From assembly GCA_964495145.1 (NCBI GenBank), contig CAZBUP010000018.1, positions 1-21,891 of the forward strand: a stretch of DNA of 21,891 bases, read 5' to 3'. Below the pieces are notes generated by a model, which was not told where the DNA came from, searched no databases, and was given only the letters and a program-made list of their open reading frames with translations. The position numbers were made by a program, and so were the translations under genes. The DNA comes from UBA6120 sp964495145 (GTDB lineage: Bacteria > Bacillota_I > Bacilli_A > RFN20 > CAG-826). Below are positions 7,814 through 15,309 of the stretch, one piece after another. Within the stretch, counting starts at the first letter, position 1. Each line of letters starts with the position of its first letter.

Positions 7814-7856
7814 AATCGTCGCCAATAAAACACCCTTTGGCGGCGATTTATTTTAT
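7814..7856 (+). terminator. Intrinsic terminator of gap-pgk-tpiA
   Basis: AATCGTCGCCAA (7814-7825) pairs with TTGGCGGCGATT (7837-7848), 12 bp with one G-U, 11-nt loop, followed by TTTATTTTAT. A TATAAT at 7854-7859 overlaps the tail and could be a -10 for the next gene, but I see no -35 at the right distance. Confidence 0.85.
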
Positions 7857-7880
7857 AATATTGTTTTGGAGGGAATGAGT

Positions 7881-8555
7881 ATGTATTTTGAACAAACCGA
7901 AAGCCGGGCGAAACCGGTTACCTTGACATCGATCTTCGGATGGATGGCCTTGGCTTTGTTGATGACGACGGGCGTCGCCATCGGCATCTATCTCCTATTG
8001 GGATTCGGCATTTTGCCGGTGACCATGTATTACCCGCTATTAATCGGGTCGATCGTCGGCTATTTTATCGTTTTCATCGTCATCAACTTCCGCGTCATCA
8101 AGCAAAACAAATCGGCGGTGGTGCCTTTCTTCGTCTATGCGGCGATGATGGGGGTGCTATTGTCCAGCATCATGATTTCGACTCCAATCGACATCGTGGT
8201 GTTGGCCTTTGGGGTCTCGGCCCTTCTCTTTGGGATCATGGCCGGCTATGGCGCCGTCACCAAACAAAATCTCCACCCGATGGGTTCCATCGCCATCATG
8301 GCGTTGTTGGGATCGGTTATCTTGATTCCCATCTTATGGATTTGGTTCAACGAAACCTTGTACTGGATCGTCTCCTTCGTGATGTTCGGGGCCATCATGC
8401 TGATCACGGCTTACGACGTCTGGCGCATGAAACAACATCTTGAGTTGGGCGAAGTTACCCAAAACACCGCCATTTTCTTTGCCTTGCAGCTATATATTGA
8501 TTTTATCAATATTTTCATCCGGGTCGTCTATTTCCTCTCGGCCAGCCGTCGCTGA
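7881..8555 (+). CDS. Bax inhibitor-1 / YccA family membrane protein
   Basis: A 224-residue integral membrane protein with about seven hydrophobic segments. Family features are the GYGAVTKQNLHPMG block (122-135), AYDVWRMKQ (178-185) and the C-terminal signature ALQLYIDFINIFIR (201-214). Asp179 and Asp207 fall where the B. subtilis homologue YetJ has its pH-sensing aspartate pair (alignment by eye). YetJ is a pH-dependent calcium leak channel; other members are linked to membrane protein quality control. An in-frame TTG (7866) and ATG (7875) also exist, but GGAGGG at 7868-7873 has proper spacing (7 nt) only for the ATG at 7881. It stands alone between two terminators and is probably a single-gene transcript. 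Confidence 0.85.
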   Translation: MYFEQTESRAKPVTLTSIFGWMALALLMTTGVAIGIYLLLGFGILPVTMYYPLLIGSIVGYFIVFIVINFRVIKQNKSAVVPFFVYAAMMGVLLSSIMISTPIDIVVLAFGVSALLFGIMAGYGAVTKQNLHPMGSIAIMALLGSVILIPILWIWFNETLYWIVSFVMFGAIMLITAYDVWRMKQHLELGEVTQNTAIFFALQLYIDFINIFIRVVYFLSASRR

Positions 8556-8565
8556 GGCTGATCCC

Positions 8566-8600
8566 AAAACGAAGCGAACGATTGTGCGCTTCGTTTTTTT
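8566..8600 (+). terminator. Intrinsic terminator after the Bax inhibitor-1 family gene
   Basis: AAAACGAAGCG (8566-8576) and CGCTTCGTTTT (8587-8597) form a perfect 11-bp stem with a 10-nt loop, ending in a run of seven T (8594-8600). Confidence 0.92.
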
Positions 8601-8629
8601 ATTTGCTATGATGTTTAAGGAGGCGCCAT

Positions 8630-9529
8630 ATGCTTAAACCAAACAAACTCTTTCTAGACGTTGCAAGCGGAGAAACCCTCGCCTATCTCGACCATGGCCG
8701 CGGGCCGAACCTCGTTTTGCTCATTCACGGCAACATGTCGAGCAGTTATCATTATCTCCCGTTGATCAATCGATTGGATCCCGACCGATTTCGCGTCATC
8801 GCCGTCGATTTGCGCGGGTTCGGCGATTCGAGCTACCGCCACCGCTTTGACTCGCTGCGGGCTTTGACCGACGACGTCGCTTCCTTGCTCGATACCCTTC
8901 ATTTGAAACCGATGACGGTCGTGGGCTGGTCGGCCGGCGGTGGGGTCGCCCTCCAATTGGCGGCCTTCTACCCCCATTTCGTCAAGAAGCTGTTTTTAAT
9001 CGATTCGATGTCCTATAAGGGCATGCCGGTATTCAAAAAGGACGCCGCCATGCGTCCGTTATTGGGCCAAGTCTATCCCGATAAGGAAGCGCTAGCGCTA
9101 GATCCGCTTCAAGTGGCCCCGGCCGTTCAAGCGCTGGCTTCCGGAAACGTCGCTTTCATGGACTATATTTGGAATCTCGTCATCTACACGGTCAACAAAC
9201 CGGAAAGCGAAGCCAACCAAATGTATTTGGCTGAAACGATGAAACAACGGAACCTCGTCGACTTCGATTGGTCTTTGGTTACTTTCAACATGAGCCGGGA
9301 ATCCAATTTTCAAGTGGTCGGCGATGGTTCGATCGAAGCCGTCAAATGTCCGGTTTTCAGCGTCTATGGACGCGAGGACAAGACCGTGCTCGAGTACATG
9401 GTCAAGGAGACGGTCGCCGTCTTGAAAGAACAGGCCACTTTTAAAATATATGAAAAATGCGGGCACTCGCCCCTTGTCGACGTGCCAGATGAATTGGCTC
9501 AAGACCTTAGTGCCTTCGCACTTGAATAA
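8630..9529 (+). CDS. Alpha/beta hydrolase
   Basis: A 299-residue alpha/beta-hydrolase fold protein, no signal peptide, probably cytoplasmic. The oxyanion HGN is at 33-35, DLRGFGDS at 60-67, the nucleophile elbow GWSAGG carries Ser101, the acid is Asp250 in YGREDKTV and the base is His279 in KCGHSPLVDVPDE. The fold covers esterases, lipases, dehalogenases and C-C hydrolases; the substrate cannot be told. AAGGAGG at 8617-8623 lies 6 nt before the ATG. A TATGAT at 8607-8612 is a possible -10 with a poor -35. A perfect terminator follows, so it is a single-gene unit next to the convergent TetR gene. Confidence 0.88.
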   Translation: MLKPNKLFLDVASGETLAYLDHGRGPNLVLLIHGNMSSSYHYLPLINRLDPDRFRVIAVDLRGFGDSSYRHRFDSLRALTDDVASLLDTLHLKPMTVVGWSAGGGVALQLAAFYPHFVKKLFLIDSMSYKGMPVFKKDAAMRPLLGQVYPDKEALALDPLQVAPAVQALASGNVAFMDYIWNLVIYTVNKPESEANQMYLAETMKQRNLVDFDWSLVTFNMSRESNFQVVGDGSIEAVKCPVFSVYGREDKTVLEYMVKETVAVLKEQATFKIYEKCGHSPLVDVPDELAQDLSAFALE

Positions 9530-9534
9530 GTAAG

Positions 9535-9564
9535 AAAAACGGCTTCAAGTGAAGCCGTTTTTTT
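9535..9564. terminator. Bidirectional intrinsic terminator between convergent genes
   Basis: AAAAACGGCTTC (9535-9546) and GAAGCCGTTTTT (9551-9562) form a perfect 12-bp stem with loop AAGT. T-runs lie on both strands (T7 at 9558-9564 on plus; five T on minus), so it can end both the hydrolase transcript and the oppositely oriented tetR transcript, whose stop codon it touches. Confidence 0.93.
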
Positions 9565-10165
9565 ATTTAAAGAGGCCTTGTTCGAGGCAAACGATGATCC
9601 GATTGACGATGGCATCGATCGTTTCATCGTCGGACAAACCCGGCTCGAACATGATGATTTGCAAACCGACGAAGTTGGCGATGCCCATCAAGGCATAGGC
9701 GATGGTGGAATAATCCTCTTCCTCGATTTCGCCTCGATCATGGGCATCTTGGAGCCCTTTGGCGTAGTGGCGGGCGAAATTTTGGTAATAATCGATGAAC
9801 AAGGAACGATCGACCTGAAGCGATTGCCAAATGATGGTGTAAGCCTGAGGATGGTCGCGCACGTACTTGACGAATGTCTTGATGCCAACGCGTTCTTGCT
9901 CTTTGCGAGTCACGACGTTTTTGACGGCGATGGCGATGCTGGACCGGATCTCGTGGCTGTATTCAAGCAGCAAGTGTTTGTAGATGGCGTATTTGTCGGA
10001 AAAGTACAAATAAAAAGTCCCGACGCCGACTTTGGCTTCATGGGCAATGTCGAGAATCGTCGTCAAATGATAGCTTTTGGTATGGAAAAGACGTTCCGCC
10101 GCCTGACAGATGTTGTCAAACGTTTGGCGGCCGCGGTTCGTTAACGGGATGGTAATGCCATTCAT
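9563..10165 (-). CDS. TetR/AcrR-family transcriptional regulator
   Basis: A 200-residue TetR-type regulator. The N-terminal three-helix DNA-binding domain spans about 11-60, with the HTH at 36-57 (TILDIAHEAKVGVGTFYLYFSDK) matching the family's very conserved GVGTFYLYFxxK. The rest is a helical ligand-binding and dimer domain that cannot be matched to a ligand. It is transcribed away from the thiolase-to-hydrolase operon across a 183-bp gap containing a palindrome, the usual arrangement for a TetR protein repressing a neighbouring operon and itself. TetR members next to thiolase genes often sense acyl-CoAs, so an acyl-CoA or imported acid is a plausible effector (inference). The ATG at 10165 has no ribosome site and lies about 7 nt from an extended -10, suggesting a leaderless message; no upstream in-frame start exists before a TGA. 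Confidence 0.92.
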   Translation of the reverse strand: MNGITIPLTNRGRQTFDNICQAAERLFHTKSYHLTTILDIAHEAKVGVGTFYLYFSDKYAIYKHLLLEYSHEIRSSIAIAVKNVVTRKEQERVGIKTFVKYVRDHPQAYTIIWQSLQVDRSLFIDYYQNFARHYAKGLQDAHDRGEIEEEDYSTIAYALMGIANFVGLQIIMFEPGLSDDETIDAIVNRIIVCLEQGLFK

Positions 10166-10171
10166 AAATCC

Positions 10172-10180
10172 ATTATATCA
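10172..10180 (-). promoter_or_regulatory. Extended -10 promoter of the tetR gene
   Basis: On the minus strand the sequence reads TGATATAAT, a perfect -10 hexamer with the TGn extension. The best -35 at 17 bp (TTTCGA) is poor, as is common for extended -10 promoters. The predicted start of transcription falls at or near the A of the tetR ATG (10165). Confidence 0.65.
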
Positions 10181-10214
10181 TCCTATTTCAACCGTCGAAA
10201 TGCAACCAAAACCA

Positions 10215-10238
10215 AAACCTGACGAAATGTTCAGGTTT
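10215..10238. promoter_or_regulatory. 24-bp palindrome, likely TetR operator
   Basis: AAACCTGA (10215-10222), 8-nt spacer CGAAATGT, TCAGGTTT (10231-10238): perfect 8-bp arms. It lies 3 bp upstream of the -35 box of the thiolase operon and about 35 bp upstream of the tetR -10, a position that would allow control of both genes. The spacer heptamer CGAAATG recurs at 10196-10202. No U-tract follows, so it is not a terminator. Binding by the divergent TetR protein is inference from position. Confidence 0.65.
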
Positions 10239-10241
10239 GTC

Positions 10242-10270
10242 TTGACAGCGCTTTCATGGATTGGCAAAAT
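10242..10270 (+). promoter_or_regulatory. Promoter of the thiolase-to-hydrolase operon
   Basis: Perfect -35 TTGACA (10242-10247), 17-bp spacer, -10 CAAAAT (10265-10270; 4 of 6 matches). The expected leader is about 70 nt, with a small AAGC-TTCG-GCTT hairpin at 10315-10326 and the ribosome site AAGGAG at 10336-10341. Confidence 0.65.
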
Positions 10271-10348
10271 AAAAGAAAAGAGATAATCCTATTTTTTGGT
10301 ATTAACCCGATCGTAAGCTTCGGCTTGAAATAAACAAGGAGAACCGCC

Positions 10349-11557
10349 ATGAAAAAAGTTTATGTCGTCAGCGCCAAACGAACCGCCGTCGGATCGTTCC
10401 TCGGCACGTTGAAAGGCGTTCACGCCGCCGATTTGGGAGCCCCGCTTGTCAAATTCATCGTCAACCAGACGAAGATTGACCCGCACGCCGTCGATGAAGT
10501 CATCGTCGGCAATATCCTGCCGGCCGGACTCGGGCAAAACGTCGCCCGCCAAGTCGCCGTCAAAGGCGGCATCCCGGTTGAAGTCCCAGCCTATTCCATC
10601 AACATGGCCTGCGGTAGCGCCATGAAAGCCATCATGAATGGGATGACCAGCATTCAAGCCGGTTACGCCCACGTGATTTTGGCCGGCGGCGTCGAATCGA
10701 TGTCGCGGGCCCCCTTATTGATTCCCGAGTCGGCGCGAACCGGCATGAAGATGGGCGACATCAAAATCAAGGATCATATGATCTATGACGCCTTGACCGA
10801 CGTATTCAATAACGTTCACATGGGCATCACGGCCGAAAACGTGGCCGCCAAATATTCGATTACCCGCCAAGAACAAGACGAATTCGCCATCAAATCCCAG
10901 GAAAAAGCCCTCCTGGCCGTCGATAGCGGCCGGCTTGACGACGAAATCGTACCCCTGGAGATCAAAGTCGGAAAAGAAGTGGTTCTTTTCAATCGCGACG
11001 AATATCCCAATCGCACCACCTCGCTAGAAAAACTATCGAAGCTGCGCCCGGCTTTCAAACCCGAAGACGGCGTGGTGACCGCCGGCAATTCAAGCGGCAT
11101 CAACGATGGCGGCAGCATGGTGATGATTGCCAGCGAAGAAGCCGTTCTCAAGTACAATCTTAAACCGATCGCCGAAATCATCGCGTTCGGTCAAGGCGGG
11201 GTCGACCCGCTCTACATGGGGTTGGGCCCGGTCCCAGCCATCCATCAAGCCTTGAAAAAAGCCGGCATGAAGCTTTCGGACATGGACCTGATCGAATTGA
11301 ACGAAGCCTTTGCGGCCCAAAGCCTCGGCGTGATTGATGAATTGGCCCAGACTTGCGATTTGACCAAGGATCAAATCATGGAACGAACCAACGTCAACGG
11401 CGGCGCGATTGCCCTCGGCCATGCCGTCGGCAGCAGCGGCGGCCGCATCACCGTCACCTTGATTCACGAGATGATCAAGCGTCAATCCAAATACGGATTA
11501 GCCAGCCTTTGCATCGGCGGGGGCATGGGAACAGCCCTGATTTTAAAACGGATTTAG
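10349..11557 (+). CDS. Acetyl-CoA C-acetyltransferase (thiolase II)
   Basis: A 402-residue thiolase, typical length for the acetoacetyl-CoA/short-chain type (AtoB, PhaA). It condenses two acetyl-CoA to acetoacetyl-CoA or cleaves 3-ketoacyl-CoA. The acyl-accepting Cys88 is in NMACGS; NEAFAAQ is at 318-324; the general base His358 is in GHAVGSSGGR, a variant of the usual GHPIGASGAR; Cys388 is in CIGGGMG. All three catalytic residues and the NEAF motif are kept. AAGGAG lies 7 nt before the ATG. First gene of a long operon under the divergent TetR; the SDR follows after 23 nt. Cleavage or condensation cannot be decided from sequence. Confidence 0.94.
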   Translation: MKKVYVVSAKRTAVGSFLGTLKGVHAADLGAPLVKFIVNQTKIDPHAVDEVIVGNILPAGLGQNVARQVAVKGGIPVEVPAYSINMACGSAMKAIMNGMTSIQAGYAHVILAGGVESMSRAPLLIPESARTGMKMGDIKIKDHMIYDALTDVFNNVHMGITAENVAAKYSITRQEQDEFAIKSQEKALLAVDSGRLDDEIVPLEIKVGKEVVLFNRDEYPNRTTSLEKLSKLRPAFKPEDGVVTAGNSSGINDGGSMVMIASEEAVLKYNLKPIAEIIAFGQGGVDPLYMGLGPVPAIHQALKKAGMKLSDMDLIELNEAFAAQSLGVIDELAQTCDLTKDQIMERTNVNGGAIALGHAVGSSGGRITVTLIHEMIKRQSKYGLASLCIGGGMGTALILKRI

Positions 11558-11580
11558 TAAAAATAAAGGAGCATATCAAA

Positions 11581-12303
11581 ATGGCAAGATTAGATGGAAA
11601 AGTAGCAATCGTCACCGGAGGGGCCAAAGGATTGGGCGGGGCCATGGCCGTGTTGTTCGCCAACGAAGGCGCCCACGTGATCGCCGCCGACATGGCACCC
11701 CTCAGCTATGAGCATGAGCGGGTTGAATTCAAGCCGTTGAACGTCACCGACGTCGAAGCCTGCAAGGCCTTAACCGAATACGCCAAGGAAAAATACGGAC
11801 ACATCGACATCTTGGTCAACAACGCCGGCATCACCAAAGACGGCATGACTTACAAAATGACCGACGACATGTGGGACGCCGTCATCGCCGTCAATCTCAA
11901 AGGGGTTTTCAACCTAACCCGGTTTGTCGGACCCTTGATGGAAAGCCAAGGTGCCGGATCGATCATCAACATATCCTCGATCGTTGGCGAATACGGAAAC
12001 ATTGGCCAAATCAACTACGCCGCGACCAAAGCCGGATTGATTGGCATGACCAAGACCTGGGCCAAGGAATTCGCTCGCAAGGGCGCTCGCGTTCGCGTGA
12101 ATGCCATCGCTCCCGGATATATCATGACCGACATCTTGAAAACCGTCCCGGCCGAACTTTTGGAAAAATTCGCCAAGATGACCATGCTTGGCCGTTTGGG
12201 CGAACCTCATGAAATCGCCAACGCGGCCCTCTTCCTCGCTTCGGACGAAGCCAGTTACGTGACCGGCCACGTCTTGGACGTCAACGGCGGCATGCGCTTA
12301 TAA
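11581..12303 (+). CDS. Short-chain dehydrogenase, FabG/PhaB-like, probably NAD(H)-dependent 3-hydroxyacyl-CoA type
   Basis: A 240-residue classical SDR. The cofactor loop TGGAKGLG is at 12-19, NNAG at 80-83, catalytic Asn105 in AVNLKG, Ser133 in ISSIVG, Tyr146 and Lys150 in NYAATK, and APGYIMTD further on. Asp37 at the end of the second strand (IAADM) is the usual marker of NAD preference; FabG and PhaB, which use NADPH, have basic residues in this region. That fits oxidation of a 3-hydroxyacyl-CoA feeding the thiolase, though reduction is not excluded. The frame stays open far upstream, but AAAGGAG at 11565-11571 and the canonical MARLDGKVAIVTG start fix the ATG at 11581. The next gene starts 5 nt after its stop. 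Confidence 0.9.
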   Translation: MARLDGKVAIVTGGAKGLGGAMAVLFANEGAHVIAADMAPLSYEHERVEFKPLNVTDVEACKALTEYAKEKYGHIDILVNNAGITKDGMTYKMTDDMWDAVIAVNLKGVFNLTRFVGPLMESQGAGSIINISSIVGEYGNIGQINYAATKAGLIGMTKTWAKEFARKGARVRVNAIAPGYIMTDILKTVPAELLEKFAKMTMLGRLGEPHEIANAALFLASDEASYVTGHVLDVNGGMRL

Positions 12304-12308
12304 ACGGT

Positions 12309-13337
12309 ATGATGAAACCCAACGTCGGAATTTTAGGAACGGGAATCTACATTCCCACCCAACGCATGACGGCCGCCGACATCGCCCTCGCCACCCATGG
12401 GGTATGGAGCGAAGCGGCCGTGATGGAAAAGTTGGGCATTCGCCAAAAACCGATTCCGGGGCCCGAAGACGGGACTCAGGAAATGGGCGCTTTGGCGGCC
12501 CTTGATTGTTTGAAAAACACCGGGGTCGACCCGAAGGAAATCGATGTGGTTTTGTGCGTGGGCGAAGAATGGAAGGAATATCCATTGACGACCTCGGCTC
12601 TCTATATCCAGGATCGGATTGGCGCCGTCAACGCCTGGGGCATCGACGTCCAAAACCGTTGTTGCACCACGGTCACCGCCATGAAGATGGCCAAAGACAT
12701 GCTCTTGGCCGATGAAGAAATCAACCTCATCATGATTGTCGGCGGGTACCGCAACGTCGATTTTGTCGACTATACCGACAAGAACATGTCGATGATGTAT
12801 AACTTAGGCGCCGGCGGAGGCGCCATCTTGCTGAAGAAAAACCTCAATCGCAATCTCTTGCTTGGTTCCCATATCATCAGCGACGGTTCCTTATCGCGCA
12901 CGGCTGGGGTTCAAATCGGCGGCACGGCCGAACCGATCACCTGCGAAAACCTCGAGGTGGCCAAGAAATCGCTACGGCTGATGGACGCCCAAAAAATGAA
13001 AGATCGCCTCAATGCCGTGTCGATGCCCAATTGGTTCCAATGCATCGACGAAGCCCTGCGCAAATCGGCTTTGAAGCGCGGCCATATCGGCTATTTGGCC
13101 GTTTTGCACATGAAACGGTCGGGACATCTTTCGATGTTGAACGATTTGCAATTAGCTGACCATCAATCGATTTATCTCGAAGACTATGGCCACATTGGCC
13201 AAATCGACCAAATCCTGTCGCTGCATTTAGCGCTTAAATCCGGTCAAGTCAGTGATGGCACCGTCGTGTGCATGGTTGCCGCCGGCATCGGCTATGTCTG
13301 GGCCGCCAACATCATCCAATGGGGTCCGATTCAATGA
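12309..13337 (+). CDS. Beta-ketoacyl synthase III-like protein (thiolase superfamily), altered catalytic triad
   Basis: A 342-residue protein with the KAS III / HMG-CoA synthase fold. The likely nucleophile is Cys118 in DVQNRCC, aligned with the DxxxxC of FabH; His267 in VLHMKRSG aligns with the FabH HQAN histidine. The third residue, Asn in the FabH YGNTS motif, is His295 in DYGHIGQIDQ. The protein ends with GIGYVWAANIIQWG. Such proteins accept acyl-CoAs for Claisen condensation or acyl transfer; the missing acyl-carrier-type asparagine and the acyl-CoA operon argue against a housekeeping fatty-acid FabH. Substrate unknown. ATG codons at 12309 and 12312 are both possible, without a clear ribosome site. 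The TGA stop overlaps the livH ATG. Confidence 0.83.
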   Translation: MMKPNVGILGTGIYIPTQRMTAADIALATHGVWSEAAVMEKLGIRQKPIPGPEDGTQEMGALAALDCLKNTGVDPKEIDVVLCVGEEWKEYPLTTSALYIQDRIGAVNAWGIDVQNRCCTTVTAMKMAKDMLLADEEINLIMIVGGYRNVDFVDYTDKNMSMMYNLGAGGGAILLKKNLNRNLLLGSHIISDGSLSRTAGVQIGGTAEPITCENLEVAKKSLRLMDAQKMKDRLNAVSMPNWFQCIDEALRKSALKRGHIGYLAVLHMKRSGHLSMLNDLQLADHQSIYLEDYGHIGQIDQILSLHLALKSGQVSDGTVVCMVAAGIGYVWAANIIQWGPIQ

Positions 13338-14233
13338 ATTGGTATTTGATCATTCAAACCTTATTGAGCAGTTTGATGTGGGTGTCGGTCCTGTCGCTTT
13401 CGACGTTCGGCATCATGATCATTTTCAAAACCTCGACGACCACCAACTTCGCCCAAGGCATGATTTCGGCGTTCGGCGCCTTCATCGCGGCGACGCTGTT
13501 CTATGATTCGGGCGTCAATCCCATCTTGTCGATCCTTCTGGGCATCGTCGCTTCCTTCGGTTTGGGGTTGTTCATCGACATCGTCATTAACCGCAATGCG
13601 AAATTTGTCACTGCGGTCGGCAAGCAGATGATCACCATGGGCGTGGCCTTGCTGTTGATCGGGCTTTTACCTTTGACGCTGCAACGAAACCAGCCATTCC
13701 TGTACCCGTTGGTGGACGGAAACGTGACCTTCAACGCATTCGGGTACACGTTCTCATTGACCAAACATTCATTGATTACCTTCGTTTTGGCGGCGGTGAT
13801 CATCATTGGCTTATTCCTTGCCTTAAAATTCACCAAGTGGGGTTTAGCCGTCCGGGCCACCGCCAGCAATGAAAAAGTTGCCAGCATGATGGGCATCAAC
13901 ACCAAGATAATCAACGCCTTCAGCTGGGCCATCGCCGGTGGGCTTGGGGCTCTGGCCGCCTCCTTGTACGGACCGGTAGCCGGCATGAGCACCGTCGTTT
14001 TCATGACCCCAATTCAAGTCCAAGGCTTCATGGCGGCGATCTTGGGCGGGTTTTCGACCTTCTACGGACCAATCGTCGGTTCGATCGTCCTCGTGGTCAG
14101 CGGCAACCTGATCGGATTGGGCGGCGAACAAATGGCCCTTTATAAGGAATTGGTTGTCTACGCGCTGATTCTCGTCGTGATTTTGATTAAGCCGCTCGGT
14201 TTGTTCGGCAAGAAAGTGATCAAGAAGGTTTAA
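13334..14233 (+). CDS. livH: Branched-chain amino acid-type ABC transporter permease (LivH family)
   Basis: A 299-residue inner-membrane permease with about eight hydrophobic segments and the LivH hallmarks: TNFAQGMISAFGAF near the N-terminus, the ATPase-coupling loop WGLAVRATASNEKVASMMGIN, and FYGPIVGSIVL. The frame extends upstream inside the previous gene, but the ATG at 13334, overlapping the TGA of the KAS-like gene as ATGA, gives the standard LivH N-terminus. HAAT/Liv-family transporters also carry organic acids, urea, amides and aromatic acids besides amino acids, so the name gives the family and not the substrate. It pairs with LivM, encoded 2 nt downstream. Confidence 0.92.
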   Translation: MNWYLIIQTLLSSLMWVSVLSLSTFGIMIIFKTSTTTNFAQGMISAFGAFIAATLFYDSGVNPILSILLGIVASFGLGLFIDIVINRNAKFVTAVGKQMITMGVALLLIGLLPLTLQRNQPFLYPLVDGNVTFNAFGYTFSLTKHSLITFVLAAVIIIGLFLALKFTKWGLAVRATASNEKVASMMGINTKIINAFSWAIAGGLGALAASLYGPVAGMSTVVFMTPIQVQGFMAAILGGFSTFYGPIVGSIVLVVSGNLIGLGGEQMALYKELVVYALILVVILIKPLGLFGKKVIKKV

Positions 14234-14235
14234 GC

Positions 14236-15309
14236 ATGAAAACGATTGAAAAAGCCTTCGCTTTCTTTAAGAAAAAACCATTATTGCATTTTATATTGAT
14301 TGGTCTCGTTTTGGTTTTGGCCCAAGTGCTTTCGCTTCCTTCGGTAGACGTGTTCCCGACTTCGTTTGCCCGCGGCCCGGGTTATTTCATGATCGTGGCC
14401 ATCATCGTCTTTGGCTATTTCATTCTACTGGGATATGCCGGATTGGCCTCCTTGGGCACGGCCGGCTTCGTCGGACTCGGAACCTATTTGACCGGATTCC
14501 TATTATTGAAAACGGCGCTGCCCCCCTTCGTGATTTTGATCATTTGCATCTTGGCCGGCATCTTGCTGGGCTTGGTGGTCGGGTTCATCTCCTTGCGGAT
14601 TGAAGGGATGTATTTGGCCATCATCACTTTGGGACTGTCGGAAATCCTCGTGGTCGTTTTCAAAAACTTCACCGACTTCACCGGCGGTATCTCCGGGTTG
14701 AACACCTATGGGATCCTGCGTGATTTCACCGGATTGTTCGAACTCGCCAACGGCACCCAGTTGCGCATTTATGTCTATTTCGTGATCGTGGCCATATTCA
14801 TCGCGATCATGGCCTTGACTTACAATTTGATCAAGAGTCCGGTCGGCCGGGCGATGCTGGCCATGAAAAACAGCGAATCGGCCGCCCAAACCATGGGTGT
14901 CAGCTTGCTGAAGTATCGGCTCTTGGCCTTCGTCATCACGACCGTCTATTGTATGATTGCCGGCTTCCTGTACATGTATTACTACACCTATTCGAATCCC
15001 ATATCCTGGAATTTGAATTTGTCGCTGAACGTCTTGGCCGCCGTCGTCATCGGCGGGACCGGTTCCATCTGGGGCATCCTTCTGGGCGCCTTCATCGTCT
15101 TTAGTTTGAATGACGTCATTTTGAGCAATATCGCCTTCTTCCAACAAAATCCCAATATCATCATCTTTATCAATGGCTTGTTGATGATCATCGTCGTCAT
15201 GTTCTATCCCGGCGGCATCAGCCAGTTGCTTTTGCGCATCAAACTGACCGTTCGAAAACGGATGCAAGACAAAAAGGCCCAGAAGGCCGCGGTGATTCCC
15301 CATGAATAA
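14236..15309 (+). CDS. livM: Branched-chain amino acid-type ABC transporter permease (LivM family)
   Basis: A 357-residue second permease of the Liv transporter, with about nine to ten hydrophobic segments. Family motifs are GYAGLASLGTAGFVGLGTYL (the LivM SLGHxxFxGxGAY region with Thr for His), LRIEGMYLAIITLGLSEI, the coupling loop PVGRAMLAMKNSESAAQTMG and VIGGTGSIWGILLGAF. The C-terminus is a short basic tail. AAGAAGG at 14222-14228 is 7 nt before the ATG. The gene overlaps livG by 8 nt. Confidence 0.93.
   Translation: MKTIEKAFAFFKKKPLLHFILIGLVLVLAQVLSLPSVDVFPTSFARGPGYFMIVAIIVFGYFILLGYAGLASLGTAGFVGLGTYLTGFLLLKTALPPFVILIICILAGILLGLVVGFISLRIEGMYLAIITLGLSEILVVVFKNFTDFTGGISGLNTYGILRDFTGLFELANGTQLRIYVYFVIVAIFIAIMALTYNLIKSPVGRAMLAMKNSESAAQTMGVSLLKYRLLAFVITTVYCMIAGFLYMYYYTYSNPISWNLNLSLNVLAAVVIGGTGSIWGILLGAFIVFSLNDVILSNIAFFQQNPNIIIFINGLLMIIVVMFYPGGISQLLLRIKLTVRKRMQDKKAQKAAVIPHE

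Noticed and set aside
9578..10144. 188-residue plus-strand frame opposite tetR
   Set aside because: The minus strand encodes a textbook TetR protein; the plus frame is Asp/Ile-rich without motifs and has no ribosome site.
10315..10326. AAGC-TTCG-GCTT mini-hairpin in the thiolase leader
   Set aside because: Only four base pairs; no partner structure or U-tract to suggest a riboswitch or attenuator.
11353..11580. Upstream extension of the SDR frame into the thiolase gene
   Set aside because: The added residues are low-complexity Arg/His/Gln-rich; the ribosome site and conserved N-terminus support 11581.
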